The position numbers were made by a program, and so were the translations under genes. This document shows, piece after piece, positions 53,231-61,388 of a stretch of DNA of 64,000 bases. The stretch is from Eshraghiella crossota (GTDB lineage Bacteria > Bacillota > Clostridia > Lachnospirales > Lachnospiraceae), in contig NZ_CP102270.1 of assembly GCF_025148445.1 (NCBI RefSeq), forward strand, positions 1,380,001-1,444,000, in the 5' to 3' direction. Each line of letters opens with the position of its first letter. Position 1 is the stretch's first letter. A model generated the notes under the pieces. It was not told where the DNA came from and ran no database searches. It was given only the letters and a program-made list of their open reading frames with translations.

Positions 53231-53954
53231 AATCTATTACCGGTATATTATTGTCCATTACTATGGCGCCGTATTCACATTGTTTCACACATAAAGTACA
53301 TCCGATGCAGCCTGATTTACATGCATCCATTACTGCTTTTCCCTTTTCATGGGACGAACAGTATACTGTAGCAATATCTTTTTCCGGTCTTAATTCAATA
53401 AGATTCTTAGGACATGCCTTAACACACTTGCCGCAGGAAGTACAAAGTTTTTTATCCACAACAGCAACTCCGTTTACGATACTTATGGCATTATTGCTGC
53501 ACACTTTTACACATGAACCAAATCCAAGACATCCGTAATTACAGCTCTTAGGTCCTCCGTTTGGAACAAGTGCTGCCATTGAACAATCCTTAACTCCGGA
53601 ATATATGTAATCATTTTTTGCAACATCACAGTTACCCACGCATTTAACATAAGCAACTTTTCTTGTCTCAGCTATACTTTCAACACCCATAATTTCGGCA
53701 ATTTTTGCTTTTGCTTCGGCAGAGCAGACAGGGCAGCCGTTAGCCGGTGCCTCGCCCTTTGCAATCGCCTTTGCAAGCCCGTCACAACCCGGATATCCGC
53801 ATCCTCCGCAGTTATTTCCGGGAAGTGCCTCTCTTACGGCAACTTCTTTTTCATCAACTTCAACTTTAAGCTTTTCACCTGATATTCCTAAAAAAAGACC
53901 GATTATAATTCCTGTACCGCCTACAATAGCGGCTGCTATAATAACTCCAGTCAT
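53163..53954 (-). CDS. rnfB: Rnf complex Fe-S subunit RnfB
   Basis: Electron-entry subunit, 263 residues. An N-terminal membrane helix (about 4-25) is followed by a four-Cys Fe-S motif NNCGGCGYPGCDGLAKAIAKG. Several ferredoxin-type CxxCxxCxxxC clusters come next: LCTSCGKCVKACPKN, GCIGCTLCVKQCEYG and KCTGCGKCAEKCPKK, with a further cysteine-rich FGSCVKVCSNN. The extra clusters place it with the longer clostridial RnfB. It is the last rnf gene, and its end overlaps the NusG-II gene by 68 nt. Confidence 0.96.
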   Translation of the reverse strand: MTGVIIAAAIVGGTGIIIGLFLGISGEKLKVEVDEKEVAVREALPGNNCGGCGYPGCDGLAKAIAKGEAPANGCPVCSAEAKAKIAEIMGVESIAETRKVAYVKCVGNCDVAKNDYIYSGVKDCSMAALVPNGGPKSCNYGCLGFGSCVKVCSNNAISIVNGVAVVDKKLCTSCGKCVKACPKNLIELRPEKDIATVYCSSHEKGKAVMDACKSGCIGCTLCVKQCEYGAIVMDNNIPVIDYEKCTGCGKCAEKCPKKIIHLA

Positions 53955-53965
53955 AGCCTGCCTCC

Positions 53966-54541
53966 TTAAATAATACCTGAAAAGCCGATAAAAGCAATTG
54001 CCATAAGACCTGCCGTTATCAATGTTATCGGCATACCCTTAAATGCTTCCGGTATATCATTATGTTCTGTTCTCTCTCTTACACCTGCAAGAATTACAAT
54101 CGCAATAGTAAATCCCACAGCTGTTCCGAATCCGTTGACAACGGAAGTCAGTATATCATATTCCTTTGATACATTAGTAAGTGCAACACCTAATACCGCA
54201 CAATTGGTTGTAATAAGAGGCAGATATACGCCAAGTGCCTTATAAAGTGAAGGACTTGCCTTCTTAAGAAACATCTCAACAAACTGTACAAGTGCCGCTA
54301 TTACAAGAATAAATACTATTGTATTAAGATATGTAAGTTTAAGAGGTACAAGTATAAAACTATAAATAAGGCTTGCAAGAAATGAAGATATTGTAATTAC
54401 AAAAATTACCGCAAATCCCATGCCTGACGCAGTCTTGATTTTCTTTGATACTCCAAGGAAAGGACAAAGTCCCAAAAACTGGCTTAATACAACATTATTA
54501 ACAAGAGCGGAACCGATTGCTATAAGAATCAATGTCTTCAT
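53966..54541 (-). CDS. rnfA: Rnf complex membrane subunit RnfA
   Basis: 191 residues, six membrane segments. It opens LILIAIGSALVNNVVLSQFLGLCPFLGVSKK, with the conserved membrane cysteine near the Fe-S site shared with RnfE, and the second conserved motif LPLITTNCAVLGVAL. The ATG at 54539-54541 overlaps the rnfE stop (TAATG), with GGAGG upstream inside rnfE. A longer upstream frame is part of rnfE. Confidence 0.96.
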   Translation of the reverse strand: MKTLILIAIGSALVNNVVLSQFLGLCPFLGVSKKIKTASGMGFAVIFVITISSFLASLIYSFILVPLKLTYLNTIVFILVIAALVQFVEMFLKKASPSLYKALGVYLPLITTNCAVLGVALTNVSKEYDILTSVVNGFGTAVGFTIAIVILAGVRERTEHNDIPEAFKGMPITLITAGLMAIAFIGFSGII

Positions 54542-55245
54542 TATTTTGTCTCCTCCTTTTCTGCTATTTTTCTGCCTGAACATCCAATGTTAGGACAGCT
54601 TAAGCACCCATCATCCCTGCATATATCAACGATTGGTTTACCTTTTTTCTTTTTTATTCTGTTCATTAATGCAACAAGAAATGCAAGAACAAAAAATGCT
54701 CCCGGAGCCATTACAAAAATACTTATAGGTTCAAAAGTTGTCGGATTGTCAGCCGGAATAAAACTGTGACCGAATATAGTTCCGGCTCCCAGCATTTCCC
54801 TGAATGCACCGAGTACGGTAAGAGAAAGTGTAAATCCAAGTCCCATTCCAAGTCCGTCAAACAATGATGGCAATGGTTTGTTTTTGGATGCGTAACTTTC
54901 TGCTCTTCCCAGTATAATACAGTTAACAACTATAAGAGGTATATAAATACCGAGGGATGAATACAAATCCGGCAGGTATCCCTGCATTAGAAACTGTACC
55001 ATAGTAACAAAAGAAGCCACGATTACAATAAACGCCGGCATTCTTACCCTGTCAGGAATTGCTTTTCTTAAAAGTGATATAAAAAGGTTACTTAATGCAA
55101 GTACAACGGTTGATGCAAGTCCCATACCTGCTCCGTTTATCGCGGAAGTTGTAACTGCTAAGGTAGGACACATTCCGAGTGTAAGTACAAGTGTAGGATT
55201 TTCTTTTACAATACCATTGTAAAGACGTTCAACGCATTTATTCAT
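54541..55245 (-). CDS. rnfE: Rnf complex membrane subunit RnfE
   Basis: 234 residues, homologous to RnfA with inverted topology. The cysteine motifs are LGMCPTLAVTTSA and IPLIVVNCIILGRAESYASKN. The C-terminus is soluble with three cysteines (CRDDGCLSCPNIGCSGRK, about 212-226), a tail that is longer and more Cys-rich than in E. coli RnfE. It is coupled to rnfG upstream by a 4-nt ATGA overlap and to rnfA downstream by TAATG. Confidence 0.95.
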   Translation of the reverse strand: MNKCVERLYNGIVKENPTLVLTLGMCPTLAVTTSAINGAGMGLASTVVLALSNLFISLLRKAIPDRVRMPAFIVIVASFVTMVQFLMQGYLPDLYSSLGIYIPLIVVNCIILGRAESYASKNKPLPSLFDGLGMGLGFTLSLTVLGAFREMLGAGTIFGHSFIPADNPTTFEPISIFVMAPGAFFVLAFLVALMNRIKKKKGKPIVDICRDDGCLSCPNIGCSGRKIAEKEETK

Positions 55246-55850
55246 TGTTCAACACCTCCTACTGCTTTATATGCCGATATTGCAGCATTAACGCCTTCGC
55301 ATACGGCACTTGTGGTAATTGTGGCACTGCTTATTGCATCTATTTCATCATCTGCCTGTGCCCCTGATTTGCTGTAATTAATTTTATCTGCCTTCTTACC
55401 TTTAAACTGGTTCTTAAAACTGCTTTCCTTGGCTTTCATGCCAAGCCCCGCGGTTTCATTAAGTTCAAGGAATTCCAGTCCTGTTATAGTTTCAGCTTTG
55501 TCAATTCCCACTGTCATACGGATATCTCCGCCATAGCCGTTGGAATCCTTTACCGTAATTATCATTCCGAGATAATTTCCTGATTTGTCATAAGCCATGA
55601 CAACTTCCTGTATCACAACTCCTGAAAAATCTGCATCATAAACAGCCGTCTGGGCTTTGTTAAGAGTATCTTCGTCAGCTTCCTTGGTTGTATCAAGTTC
55701 GCTGAATACAGTCTGGTACGCAGCCAGTTTCGTCTTAAGTTCCTGTTCTTTAATAGGCTCCTTGGTTATTTTGTATACAAAGCCTAAAAGGACACCGGAT
55801 ATTAATGTTATAAGGAACAGTGCCAATGTGTCCTTTAGTATTTTTTTCAT
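55242..55850 (-). CDS. rnfG: Rnf complex FMN-binding subunit RnfG
   Basis: 202 residues: one N-terminal membrane helix (about 6-25) and an extracytoplasmic FMN-binding domain. The covalent FMN site is the SSATITTSAV segment (about 173-182), with the threonine that accepts FMN by phosphoester. The flavin transferase ApbE needed for it is not in the window. The ATG overlaps the rnfD stop by 1 nt. Confidence 0.95.
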   Translation of the reverse strand: MKKILKDTLALFLITLISGVLLGFVYKITKEPIKEQELKTKLAAYQTVFSELDTTKEADEDTLNKAQTAVYDADFSGVVIQEVVMAYDKSGNYLGMIITVKDSNGYGGDIRMTVGIDKAETITGLEFLELNETAGLGMKAKESSFKNQFKGKKADKINYSKSGAQADDEIDAISSATITTSAVCEGVNAAISAYKAVGGVEQ

Positions 55851-56800
55851 CAGACCGCCTCCTTATTTTTCTTTTCTTTAACAACACCAAATGCTTTAGG
55901 CACAGTTATTTTTTCAATAAGCGGCACTAAAAGGTTACAGAAAATAATTGCATAGGAAACTCCTTCTGCGGAATTACCGTAAATTCTGAATAATCCCGTA
56001 AGGATGCCTAAAAGAGCCGCAAAAATGACTTTTCCACCTGTAGTTACAGGTGATGTAACATAATCTGTTGCCATGAAAAAAGCTCCCAGCATAAGTCCGC
56101 CGCCGCAAAGATGTGCGGCTAAATATTCCAAATCAAAACCGTGTCCGCCGAATACCAGGATAAAAGCAGAAAATACCCCGATATAAATAAGTGGAATCGT
56201 AGGTGCTATAACTTTTCTGATAATAAGATATATACCACCTGCAAGAAGCGCAATTGTGCATGTCTCACCTATTACACCTCCTGTTGTTCCGAGGAACATC
56301 TTAAGCACAGAAACCTCTCCTCCGTTCTTAAGAACCGCAAGAGGTGTTGCACCGGTAACTCCGTCATATGTGAATTTTGTCATCTGACCGGCAAAAGAAA
56401 TAAGCAGAAAACATCTTCCTGCCAAAGCAGGGTTCATAAAGTTCTGTCCTAATCCTCCGAATAACTGTTTAACTATGATAATTGAAAATGCACTTCCAAG
56501 TATAACCATCCATATAGGTATGGTAGATGGCAGGTTCATTCCAAGTAAAAGCCCCGTTACAACTGCACTAAAATCACCTACGGTTATTTTTTTGTGCATT
56601 CCACGTTCATAAAAATATTCAAATAAAATACATGATGTTACGGATACTGCCAATACAAGAAGTGCCCTGAATCCAAAATTCACAACTCCAAAAACACACG
56701 CAGGCAGCAACGCAATACACACATCTATCATTATTCTGTTAGTTGATGATTTGTCTCGTACATGAGGCGACGATGACACATTATACATCTTTTCGTTCAT
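55850..56800 (-). CDS. rnfD: Rnf complex membrane subunit RnfD
   Basis: 316 residues, about nine to ten membrane segments. The covalent FMN motif is GVTGATPLAVLK (about 172-183), and other conserved parts are FGGLGQNFMNPALAGRCFLL and FFMATDYVTSPVTTGGKVIF. The ATG at 56798-56800 is used because AGGAGG lies 6 nt upstream; an in-frame extension of 11 codons is part of rnfC. It receives electrons via RnfG in current models. Confidence 0.95.
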   Translation of the reverse strand: MNEKMYNVSSSPHVRDKSSTNRIMIDVCIALLPACVFGVVNFGFRALLVLAVSVTSCILFEYFYERGMHKKITVGDFSAVVTGLLLGMNLPSTIPIWMVILGSAFSIIIVKQLFGGLGQNFMNPALAGRCFLLISFAGQMTKFTYDGVTGATPLAVLKNGGEVSVLKMFLGTTGGVIGETCTIALLAGGIYLIIRKVIAPTIPLIYIGVFSAFILVFGGHGFDLEYLAAHLCGGGLMLGAFFMATDYVTSPVTTGGKVIFAALLGILTGLFRIYGNSAEGVSYAIIFCNLLVPLIEKITVPKAFGVVKEKKNKEAV

Positions 56801-56810
56801 GTCCTTCCTC

Positions 56811-58130
56811 CTATTTCTTTCTTGCCGATGCAATTATTAATTTCTTCATTGAGCGAACGGACTGTGTAACCTGTCTCTTTGCAGGACATACATAAGAACA
56901 GCAGCCACATTCCACACATTCCATTCCTCCAAGTTTCTTAAACTCTTCAGGCTCATTCTGGCCTGCAAGTGCTGCAAGTTTCATAGGCAGCAGATGTTCC
57001 GGACATGCTGCAGCACATCTTCCACACCTTATGCACGCCGATGGTTCCTCATGACTTACATCATCTTTAATAAATGCAAGTAATGATGAAGAACCTTTGA
57101 CAACAGGCACATCAATGTTAAAAAACGAAAAGCCCATCATAGGTCCGCCTGAAATAATTTTCTCAGGTTCAGTTGTAAATCCGCCTGCTGCATCAATAAG
57201 TTCCCTGAAAGGAGTTCCGATTCTGACCTGAAAATTCTTAGGTGTGCTCACTGCATCTCCTGTTATCGTAACAATCCTCTCTATAAGAGGTTTTCCGTTA
57301 TAAACAGCATTATATATTGCATAAATCGTATCAACATTATGTACAATGCATCCCACATCAGCAGGAAGCATTTTGGAATTGATTTTTCTTCCTGTTACGG
57401 CATATATCATACTTCGTTCACCGCCCTGTGGATATTTTGTCTTAAGCGGAACGACTTCTATTCTGTCTTCATTCTCTGTTGCTTTTAAAAGTGCTTCTAT
57501 TGCTTCAGGCTTATTATCTTCTATTCCAAAATATCCCTTAGCATCCGGGAATATCTTTAAGACAATTTTAAGTCCTTTTACAAGCTTATCCGTCTGTTCA
57601 ACCATACGTCTGTAATCCGATGTTAAATAGGGTTCACACTCTGCACCGTTGACAATGATTGAATCTATAATATCAGCATTTTTTGGTGAAAGTTTTACAT
57701 TGGTAGGAAACCCTGCACCACCCATTCCGACAATGCCTGCTTCTTCTATTATTTTTATAATTTCATCCTTGGAAAGTTCATCGGGATTACCTGAAAATAT
57801 AGGAGCAGCCTCTTCATACATACCATCATTCTCAACTATTATGGAATCTACCATACCTCCCGTAGCAACAAGCCTTTTTTCGATAGCCTTAACGGTTCCT
57901 GACACTGAAGAATGTATGTTGGCAGATATAAATCCTCCCTTTTCGGCTATCTTCTGTCCTACAAGAACCCTGTCTCCTGCTTTAACAAGCGGTTTAGCCA
58001 TTGCACCTATGTGCTGGGATAACGGATATACAAGAGTATCTCCCGGATTGAGTATCTCGATGGGACAATCTCTTGACATTTTCTTTCCGTCATAAGGATG
58101 TGCTCCACCTTTAAATGTTTTCCGTTTCAA
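56811..58130 (-). CDS. rnfC: Rnf complex NADH-binding subunit RnfC (TTG start)
   Basis: 439 residues. The N-terminus FKGGAHPYDGKKMS, the flavin/NADH-binding GIVGMGGAGFPTNVKL and NGAECEPYLTSD are family signatures. Two ferredoxin clusters lie near the end (CIRCGRCAAACPEHLLP and CVECGCCSYVCPAKR). Translation appears to start at a TTG (58128-58130), supported by AAAGGAAGTG 7 nt upstream and no ATG in range. It is the first gene of rnfCDGEAB, which couples ferredoxin oxidation to NAD reduction and ion (Na+ or H+) export. Confidence 0.95.
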   Translation of the reverse strand: MKRKTFKGGAHPYDGKKMSRDCPIEILNPGDTLVYPLSQHIGAMAKPLVKAGDRVLVGQKIAEKGGFISANIHSSVSGTVKAIEKRLVATGGMVDSIIVENDGMYEEAAPIFSGNPDELSKDEIIKIIEEAGIVGMGGAGFPTNVKLSPKNADIIDSIIVNGAECEPYLTSDYRRMVEQTDKLVKGLKIVLKIFPDAKGYFGIEDNKPEAIEALLKATENEDRIEVVPLKTKYPQGGERSMIYAVTGRKINSKMLPADVGCIVHNVDTIYAIYNAVYNGKPLIERIVTITGDAVSTPKNFQVRIGTPFRELIDAAGGFTTEPEKIISGGPMMGFSFFNIDVPVVKGSSSLLAFIKDDVSHEEPSACIRCGRCAAACPEHLLPMKLAALAGQNEPEEFKKLGGMECVECGCCSYVCPAKRQVTQSVRSMKKLIIASARKK

Positions 58131-58218
58131 TTAATTTCACTTCCTTTATTTTTTTCAAATACTGATTTATATTCTATTACTTTTTTGATAAAATTACTAC
58201 AATTTTTTGATGATTTAA

Positions 58219-58247
58219 TATATAATTGTACTAACATATTTTTACAA
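58219..58247 (-). promoter_or_regulatory. Candidate rnfC promoter, overlapping a plus-strand -10
   Basis: Minus-strand TTGTAA (58242-58247), 17-bp spacer, TATATA (58219-58224). On the plus strand a TATAAT (58221-58226) lies 40 nt before the nuclease start, but its -35 is weak. If both are used, the -10 boxes of the divergent promoters overlap. Confidence 0.4.
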
Positions 58248-58265
58248 ATAAAAAAGAGGACATTT

Positions 58266-59354
58266 ATGCTTATTTATGATAAAAAATTAGATTCAGACTA
58301 TACATTCTTCGGAATTCCCGATGTATCTAAAGAGAAAGTTTTGTATTTTGATATTGAAACTACCGGATTTTCTCCCGCCACTTCCATTTTATACCTTATC
58401 GGATGTGTATATTGTGACGATGAAGGTTTTAAGTTCAGGCAGTGGTTTTGCGATACTCCCGAAAGCGAACCGGATATCATCTCGGATTTTCTTGATTTTG
58501 TGAAATCATTTTCAGTCATTGTCCATTACAACGGCAGTAGTTTTGATATCCCTTTCATTATAAAAAAATGTGATATTCACCATATTCCATGTGATTTTTC
58601 AGGTATCGAAAGCTTCGACATATATAAAAACATAAGCATGCTTAAGTCTTTGCTCAAGCTTGAAAATCTTAAGCAGAAATCCATTGAATCTTTTATGTCG
58701 GTTCCAAGGGATGATAAATATTCAGGCGGTGAGCTTATAAAAGTATATGAGGAATACCTGAAATCGGCAGATGATTCCCTGCTTAATCTTCTTTTGCTCC
58801 ATAACCACGATGATGTAATGGGTATGGTTAAGATTCTCCCGGTAATCAACTATAACTGCCTTAATTCCGGTGGCTATGAAATAGTTTCCGCGGATGTCTG
58901 CGATTCCGTTACCCCTGTTGGCGGTATCCGCAAGGAAGTCATTATAGAACTTGCCCTTGACAGTTTTCTTCCGAAAAGGATATCCGGTGGCAACAATAAT
59001 TTTTATTTTACTGCCTGTGGTAACCTTGCAAAAATCAGCATAAATATTTACACCGGAGAGCTTAAATATTTTTATCCCGACTATAAAAATTATTACTATC
59101 TTCCGGGCGAGGACCGTTCCATACATAAAAGTGTTGCTTTTTATGTGGATAAGGACTTCCGTACCAAAGCTAAAGCTGCCAACTGTTACAGCAAAAAATC
59201 AGGAATATTTCTTCCCCAGTATGAAGAAATTATCAATCCTTATTTTAAAATTGATTACTATGACAAAATAACATATTTTGAATGTTCACAAGATTTTCTG
59301 GCAGATAAAAATCTTGTAAAAAAATACTGTGAAAGCCTGTTCAGGAAAATATAA
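58266..59354 (+). CDS. DEDDh-type exonuclease, RNase H-like (YprB-type)
   Basis: 362 residues. The exonuclease fold has its first acidic site in LYFDIETTGFSPATSILYLIG, an intermediate VIVHYNGSSFDIPFI and a late HNHDDVMGMVKI, matching the DEDD pattern of the RNase_H-like PF13482 group (B. subtilis YprB). A C-terminal domain (about 230-362) is of unknown function. The ATG at 58266 is set by AGAGGA 5 nt upstream; an upstream extension of 56 codons has no coding features. It is divergent from rnfC and convergent with cheR. Confidence 0.88.
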   Translation: MLIYDKKLDSDYTFFGIPDVSKEKVLYFDIETTGFSPATSILYLIGCVYCDDEGFKFRQWFCDTPESEPDIISDFLDFVKSFSVIVHYNGSSFDIPFIIKKCDIHHIPCDFSGIESFDIYKNISMLKSLLKLENLKQKSIESFMSVPRDDKYSGGELIKVYEEYLKSADDSLLNLLLLHNHDDVMGMVKILPVINYNCLNSGGYEIVSADVCDSVTPVGGIRKEVIIELALDSFLPKRISGGNNNFYFTACGNLAKISINIYTGELKYFYPDYKNYYYLPGEDRSIHKSVAFYVDKDFRTKAKAANCYSKKSGIFLPQYEEIINPYFKIDYYDKITYFECSQDFLADKNLVKKYCESLFRKI

Positions 59355-59382
59355 ACAGTCCGTTTCAACATTGCAAAGTTAA

Positions 59383-59410
59383 CGGGCTGTCCACAATCGT
59401 GGGCAGCCCG
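59383..59410 (+). terminator. Hairpin between the nuclease and cheR genes
   Basis: A 12-bp stem, CGGGCTGTCCAC (59383-59394) against GTGGGCAGCCCG (59399-59410), with a 4-nt loop. One pair is G-U on the plus strand and would be a mismatch on the minus strand, so plus-strand RNA is favoured. There is no T-run, so termination strength is uncertain. Confidence 0.6.
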
Positions 59411-59427
59411 CCAATCTTAATATCCTA

Positions 59428-60210
59428 TTAATTTTTCTTATAAAAAAACGACCTTGTGGATGAATAATTAATATCCTTATAATTGCTTATCTGTTCTGTG
59501 CTTCCTACAAATAATACACCGCCTGATACAAGAGAATCGTTGAATTTTTTGTATATTTCAAGCTTAGCTTCTTCCGTAAAATATATAAGCACATTTCTGC
59601 AAAGGATAAGGTGGCAATGTTCGGGATAACTGTCTTTCAAAAGGTTAGCCTGCCTGAATTCCACACATTTTTTAATTTCATCTTTTATCTGATAAGTATC
59701 ATCATTAATTTTTCTGAAATATTTCACAAGAAATTCCTTTGGCAGGGCTGCAAGGCTCCTATCCTTATAAAGACCCATATGCGCTTTCTCAAGAACCTGT
59801 TTATCAATATCTGTTGCGATAATATGTATCTGGTTAAGAGGAAGAAATTTGGTTAAAAGCATAGCAAGGGAATAAGGTTCATCCCCTGTTGAACATGCCG
59901 CACTCCATATTCTGATGCCATGTCCGTAATTCTTAATAAGCTCCGGTATAACCTTTTCTTCAAGATATGTCCACTGTTCCGGATTTCTGTAAAACTCCGA
60001 AACATTGATTGTCAGATAATTAACAAATTCATCCAGTAAAATCTTATTAACCTTTATTGCCGCAACAAAATCATTATATGTCTTAAAGCCATGTTTAGCA
60101 ATGAGGGTATCTATCCTTCTTTTCATCTGCCGTTCTTTATACGCATTCAAATCAATCTTAGTAATTAATAAAATATCTTTTTTAAATGTATCATAGCCTG
60201 TTTCAAACAT
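59428..60210 (-). CDS. CheR-family protein-glutamate methyltransferase
   Basis: SAM-dependent methyltransferase of the chemoreceptor-methylating family, 260 residues. The N-terminal all-helical domain (1-about 75) is followed by FVNYLTINVSEFYRNPEQW, the SAM site IRIWSAACSTGDEPYSLAMLL, IIATDIDKQVLEKA, and CRNVLIYFTEE. Everything needed for activity looks intact. No receptor, CheA or CheB gene is nearby. It lies 75 nt after rpsA, behind a terminator. Confidence 0.93.
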   Translation of the reverse strand: MFETGYDTFKKDILLITKIDLNAYKERQMKRRIDTLIAKHGFKTYNDFVAAIKVNKILLDEFVNYLTINVSEFYRNPEQWTYLEEKVIPELIKNYGHGIRIWSAACSTGDEPYSLAMLLTKFLPLNQIHIIATDIDKQVLEKAHMGLYKDRSLAALPKEFLVKYFRKINDDTYQIKDEIKKCVEFRQANLLKDSYPEHCHLILCRNVLIYFTEEAKLEIYKKFNDSLVSGGVLFVGSTEQISNYKDINYSSTRSFFYKKN

Positions 60211-60236
60211 AGACTTCTCCTAATTGTTATGATATA

Positions 60237-60266
60237 AAAGAAAACCCGTTAATTAGAAACGGGCTT
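60237..60266 (-). terminator. Intrinsic terminator after rpsA
   Basis: A 9-bp stem (60258-60266 with 60242-60250, one G-U pair, 7-nt loop) runs into TCTTTT on the minus strand. It lies 18 nt past the rpsA stop and 32 nt before the cheR start; no promoter is visible between. Confidence 0.8.
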
Positions 60267-60284
60267 TCTGATAAATATCTTATA

Positions 60285-61388
60285 TTATTCTTCTGTTGTT
60301 TCTTCTTCCTGATTGTCTTCTTCATCAGCAAGTAATGCTTTGATACTGAGTGAAATCTTATGTTCATCAGCATTAAGATCAACAACCTTAGCTTCTATTT
60401 CCTGTCCGATCTTTAAAACCTCTGCAGGTTTTTCAATGTGCTGTTTTGCAATCTGTGATACATGAAGTAATGCGTCAACACCTTCTTCAAGTTCAACAAA
60501 TGCACCGAAATCAGTCATTCTGGCAACTTTGCCCTTAACAACTGAACCAACAGGATATTTCTCTGCAACATTAATCCATGGATTCTCGTTATCGAACTTA
60601 AGGCTTAATGCAATCTTATCATTGTTAATATCCTTGATGTAGGCTTTAACTTCATCACCAGGTTTGAATTTCTTCTTAGGGTTCTCAATTCTTCCCCATG
60701 AAATCTCTGATACATGCAAAAGTCCGTCAACGCCTCCGATATCGATAAATACACCAAAATCTGTTACATTCTTAACTGTACCTGTTACAACCTGTCCCAC
60801 GGCAATCTTAGACATAACTTCTTCTCTCATCTTAGCTTTCTTAGCTACAAGAAGCTGCTTACGGTCACCGATAATTCTTCTCTTTCTTGGATTGAACTCT
60901 GTAATTACGAATTCAATTTCCTGTCCTGCATATTTGCTTAAATCCTTTTCATAAGTATCAGAAACAAGGCTTGCAGGGATAAATACTTTAGTCTCATCAA
61001 TAACAACACTTAATCCACCATCAAGCACCTGAGCTACTTTAGCTGTGAGAACTGTCTTGTTCTCAAATGCTTCTTCTAACTTCTTGCTTCCAAGTTCAGC
61101 AGCAAGTCTCTTAACAGAAAGTGCAACAAATCCGTCACCGTCATTAGTCTTAATAACTTTAGCAGTGATTACATCGCCTTCCTTAACAACAGTACGAAGG
61201 TCAACCCCTGGAGTACTTGTATATTCATTGCGTGTTATAATAGCATCTGATTTATAATCAATGTTGAGAATTATCTGGTCTTCTCTAACTTCGATAACCG
61301 TACCGTCAAGAACCTCCCCCATATGTACTGAAGCCTTTCTTGTCTTTTCTGCTTCTTCAAATAACTGTCCAAAACTTAAATCTGACAT
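60285..61388 (-). CDS. rpsA: S1 RNA-binding domain protein, ribosomal protein S1 homologue
   Basis: 367 residues with four S1 OB-fold repeats (about 20-90, 105-170, 193-262, 280-350); the last two are the best conserved (VTDFGVFIDIGGVDGLLHVSEISW and MTDFGAFVELEEGVDALLHVSQI). The C-terminus is acidic. Four repeats is the normal Firmicute form, against six in E. coli. The gene overlaps ispH by 13 nt in a different frame, with its ribosome binding site inside ispH codons. In many clostridia these two are fused. Confidence 0.94.
   Translation of the reverse strand: MSDLSFGQLFEEAEKTRKASVHMGEVLDGTVIEVREDQIILNIDYKSDAIITRNEYTSTPGVDLRTVVKEGDVITAKVIKTNDGDGFVALSVKRLAAELGSKKLEEAFENKTVLTAKVAQVLDGGLSVVIDETKVFIPASLVSDTYEKDLSKYAGQEIEFVITEFNPRKRRIIGDRKQLLVAKKAKMREEVMSKIAVGQVVTGTVKNVTDFGVFIDIGGVDGLLHVSEISWGRIENPKKKFKPGDEVKAYIKDINNDKIALSLKFDNENPWINVAEKYPVGSVVKGKVARMTDFGAFVELEEGVDALLHVSQIAKQHIEKPAEVLKIGQEIEAKVVDLNADEHKISLSIKALLADEEDNQEEETTEE

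Noticed and set aside
54542-54583. N-terminal extension of rnfA by 14 codons
   Set aside because: It lies inside rnfE; the ATG at 54541 has GGAGG at correct spacing and gives the normal RnfA length.
61376-61388. Fused IspH-S1 protein
   Set aside because: The ispH frame has a stop before the rpsA frame begins to be used, and the two frames differ by one base; they are separate overlapping genes unless frameshifting occurs.
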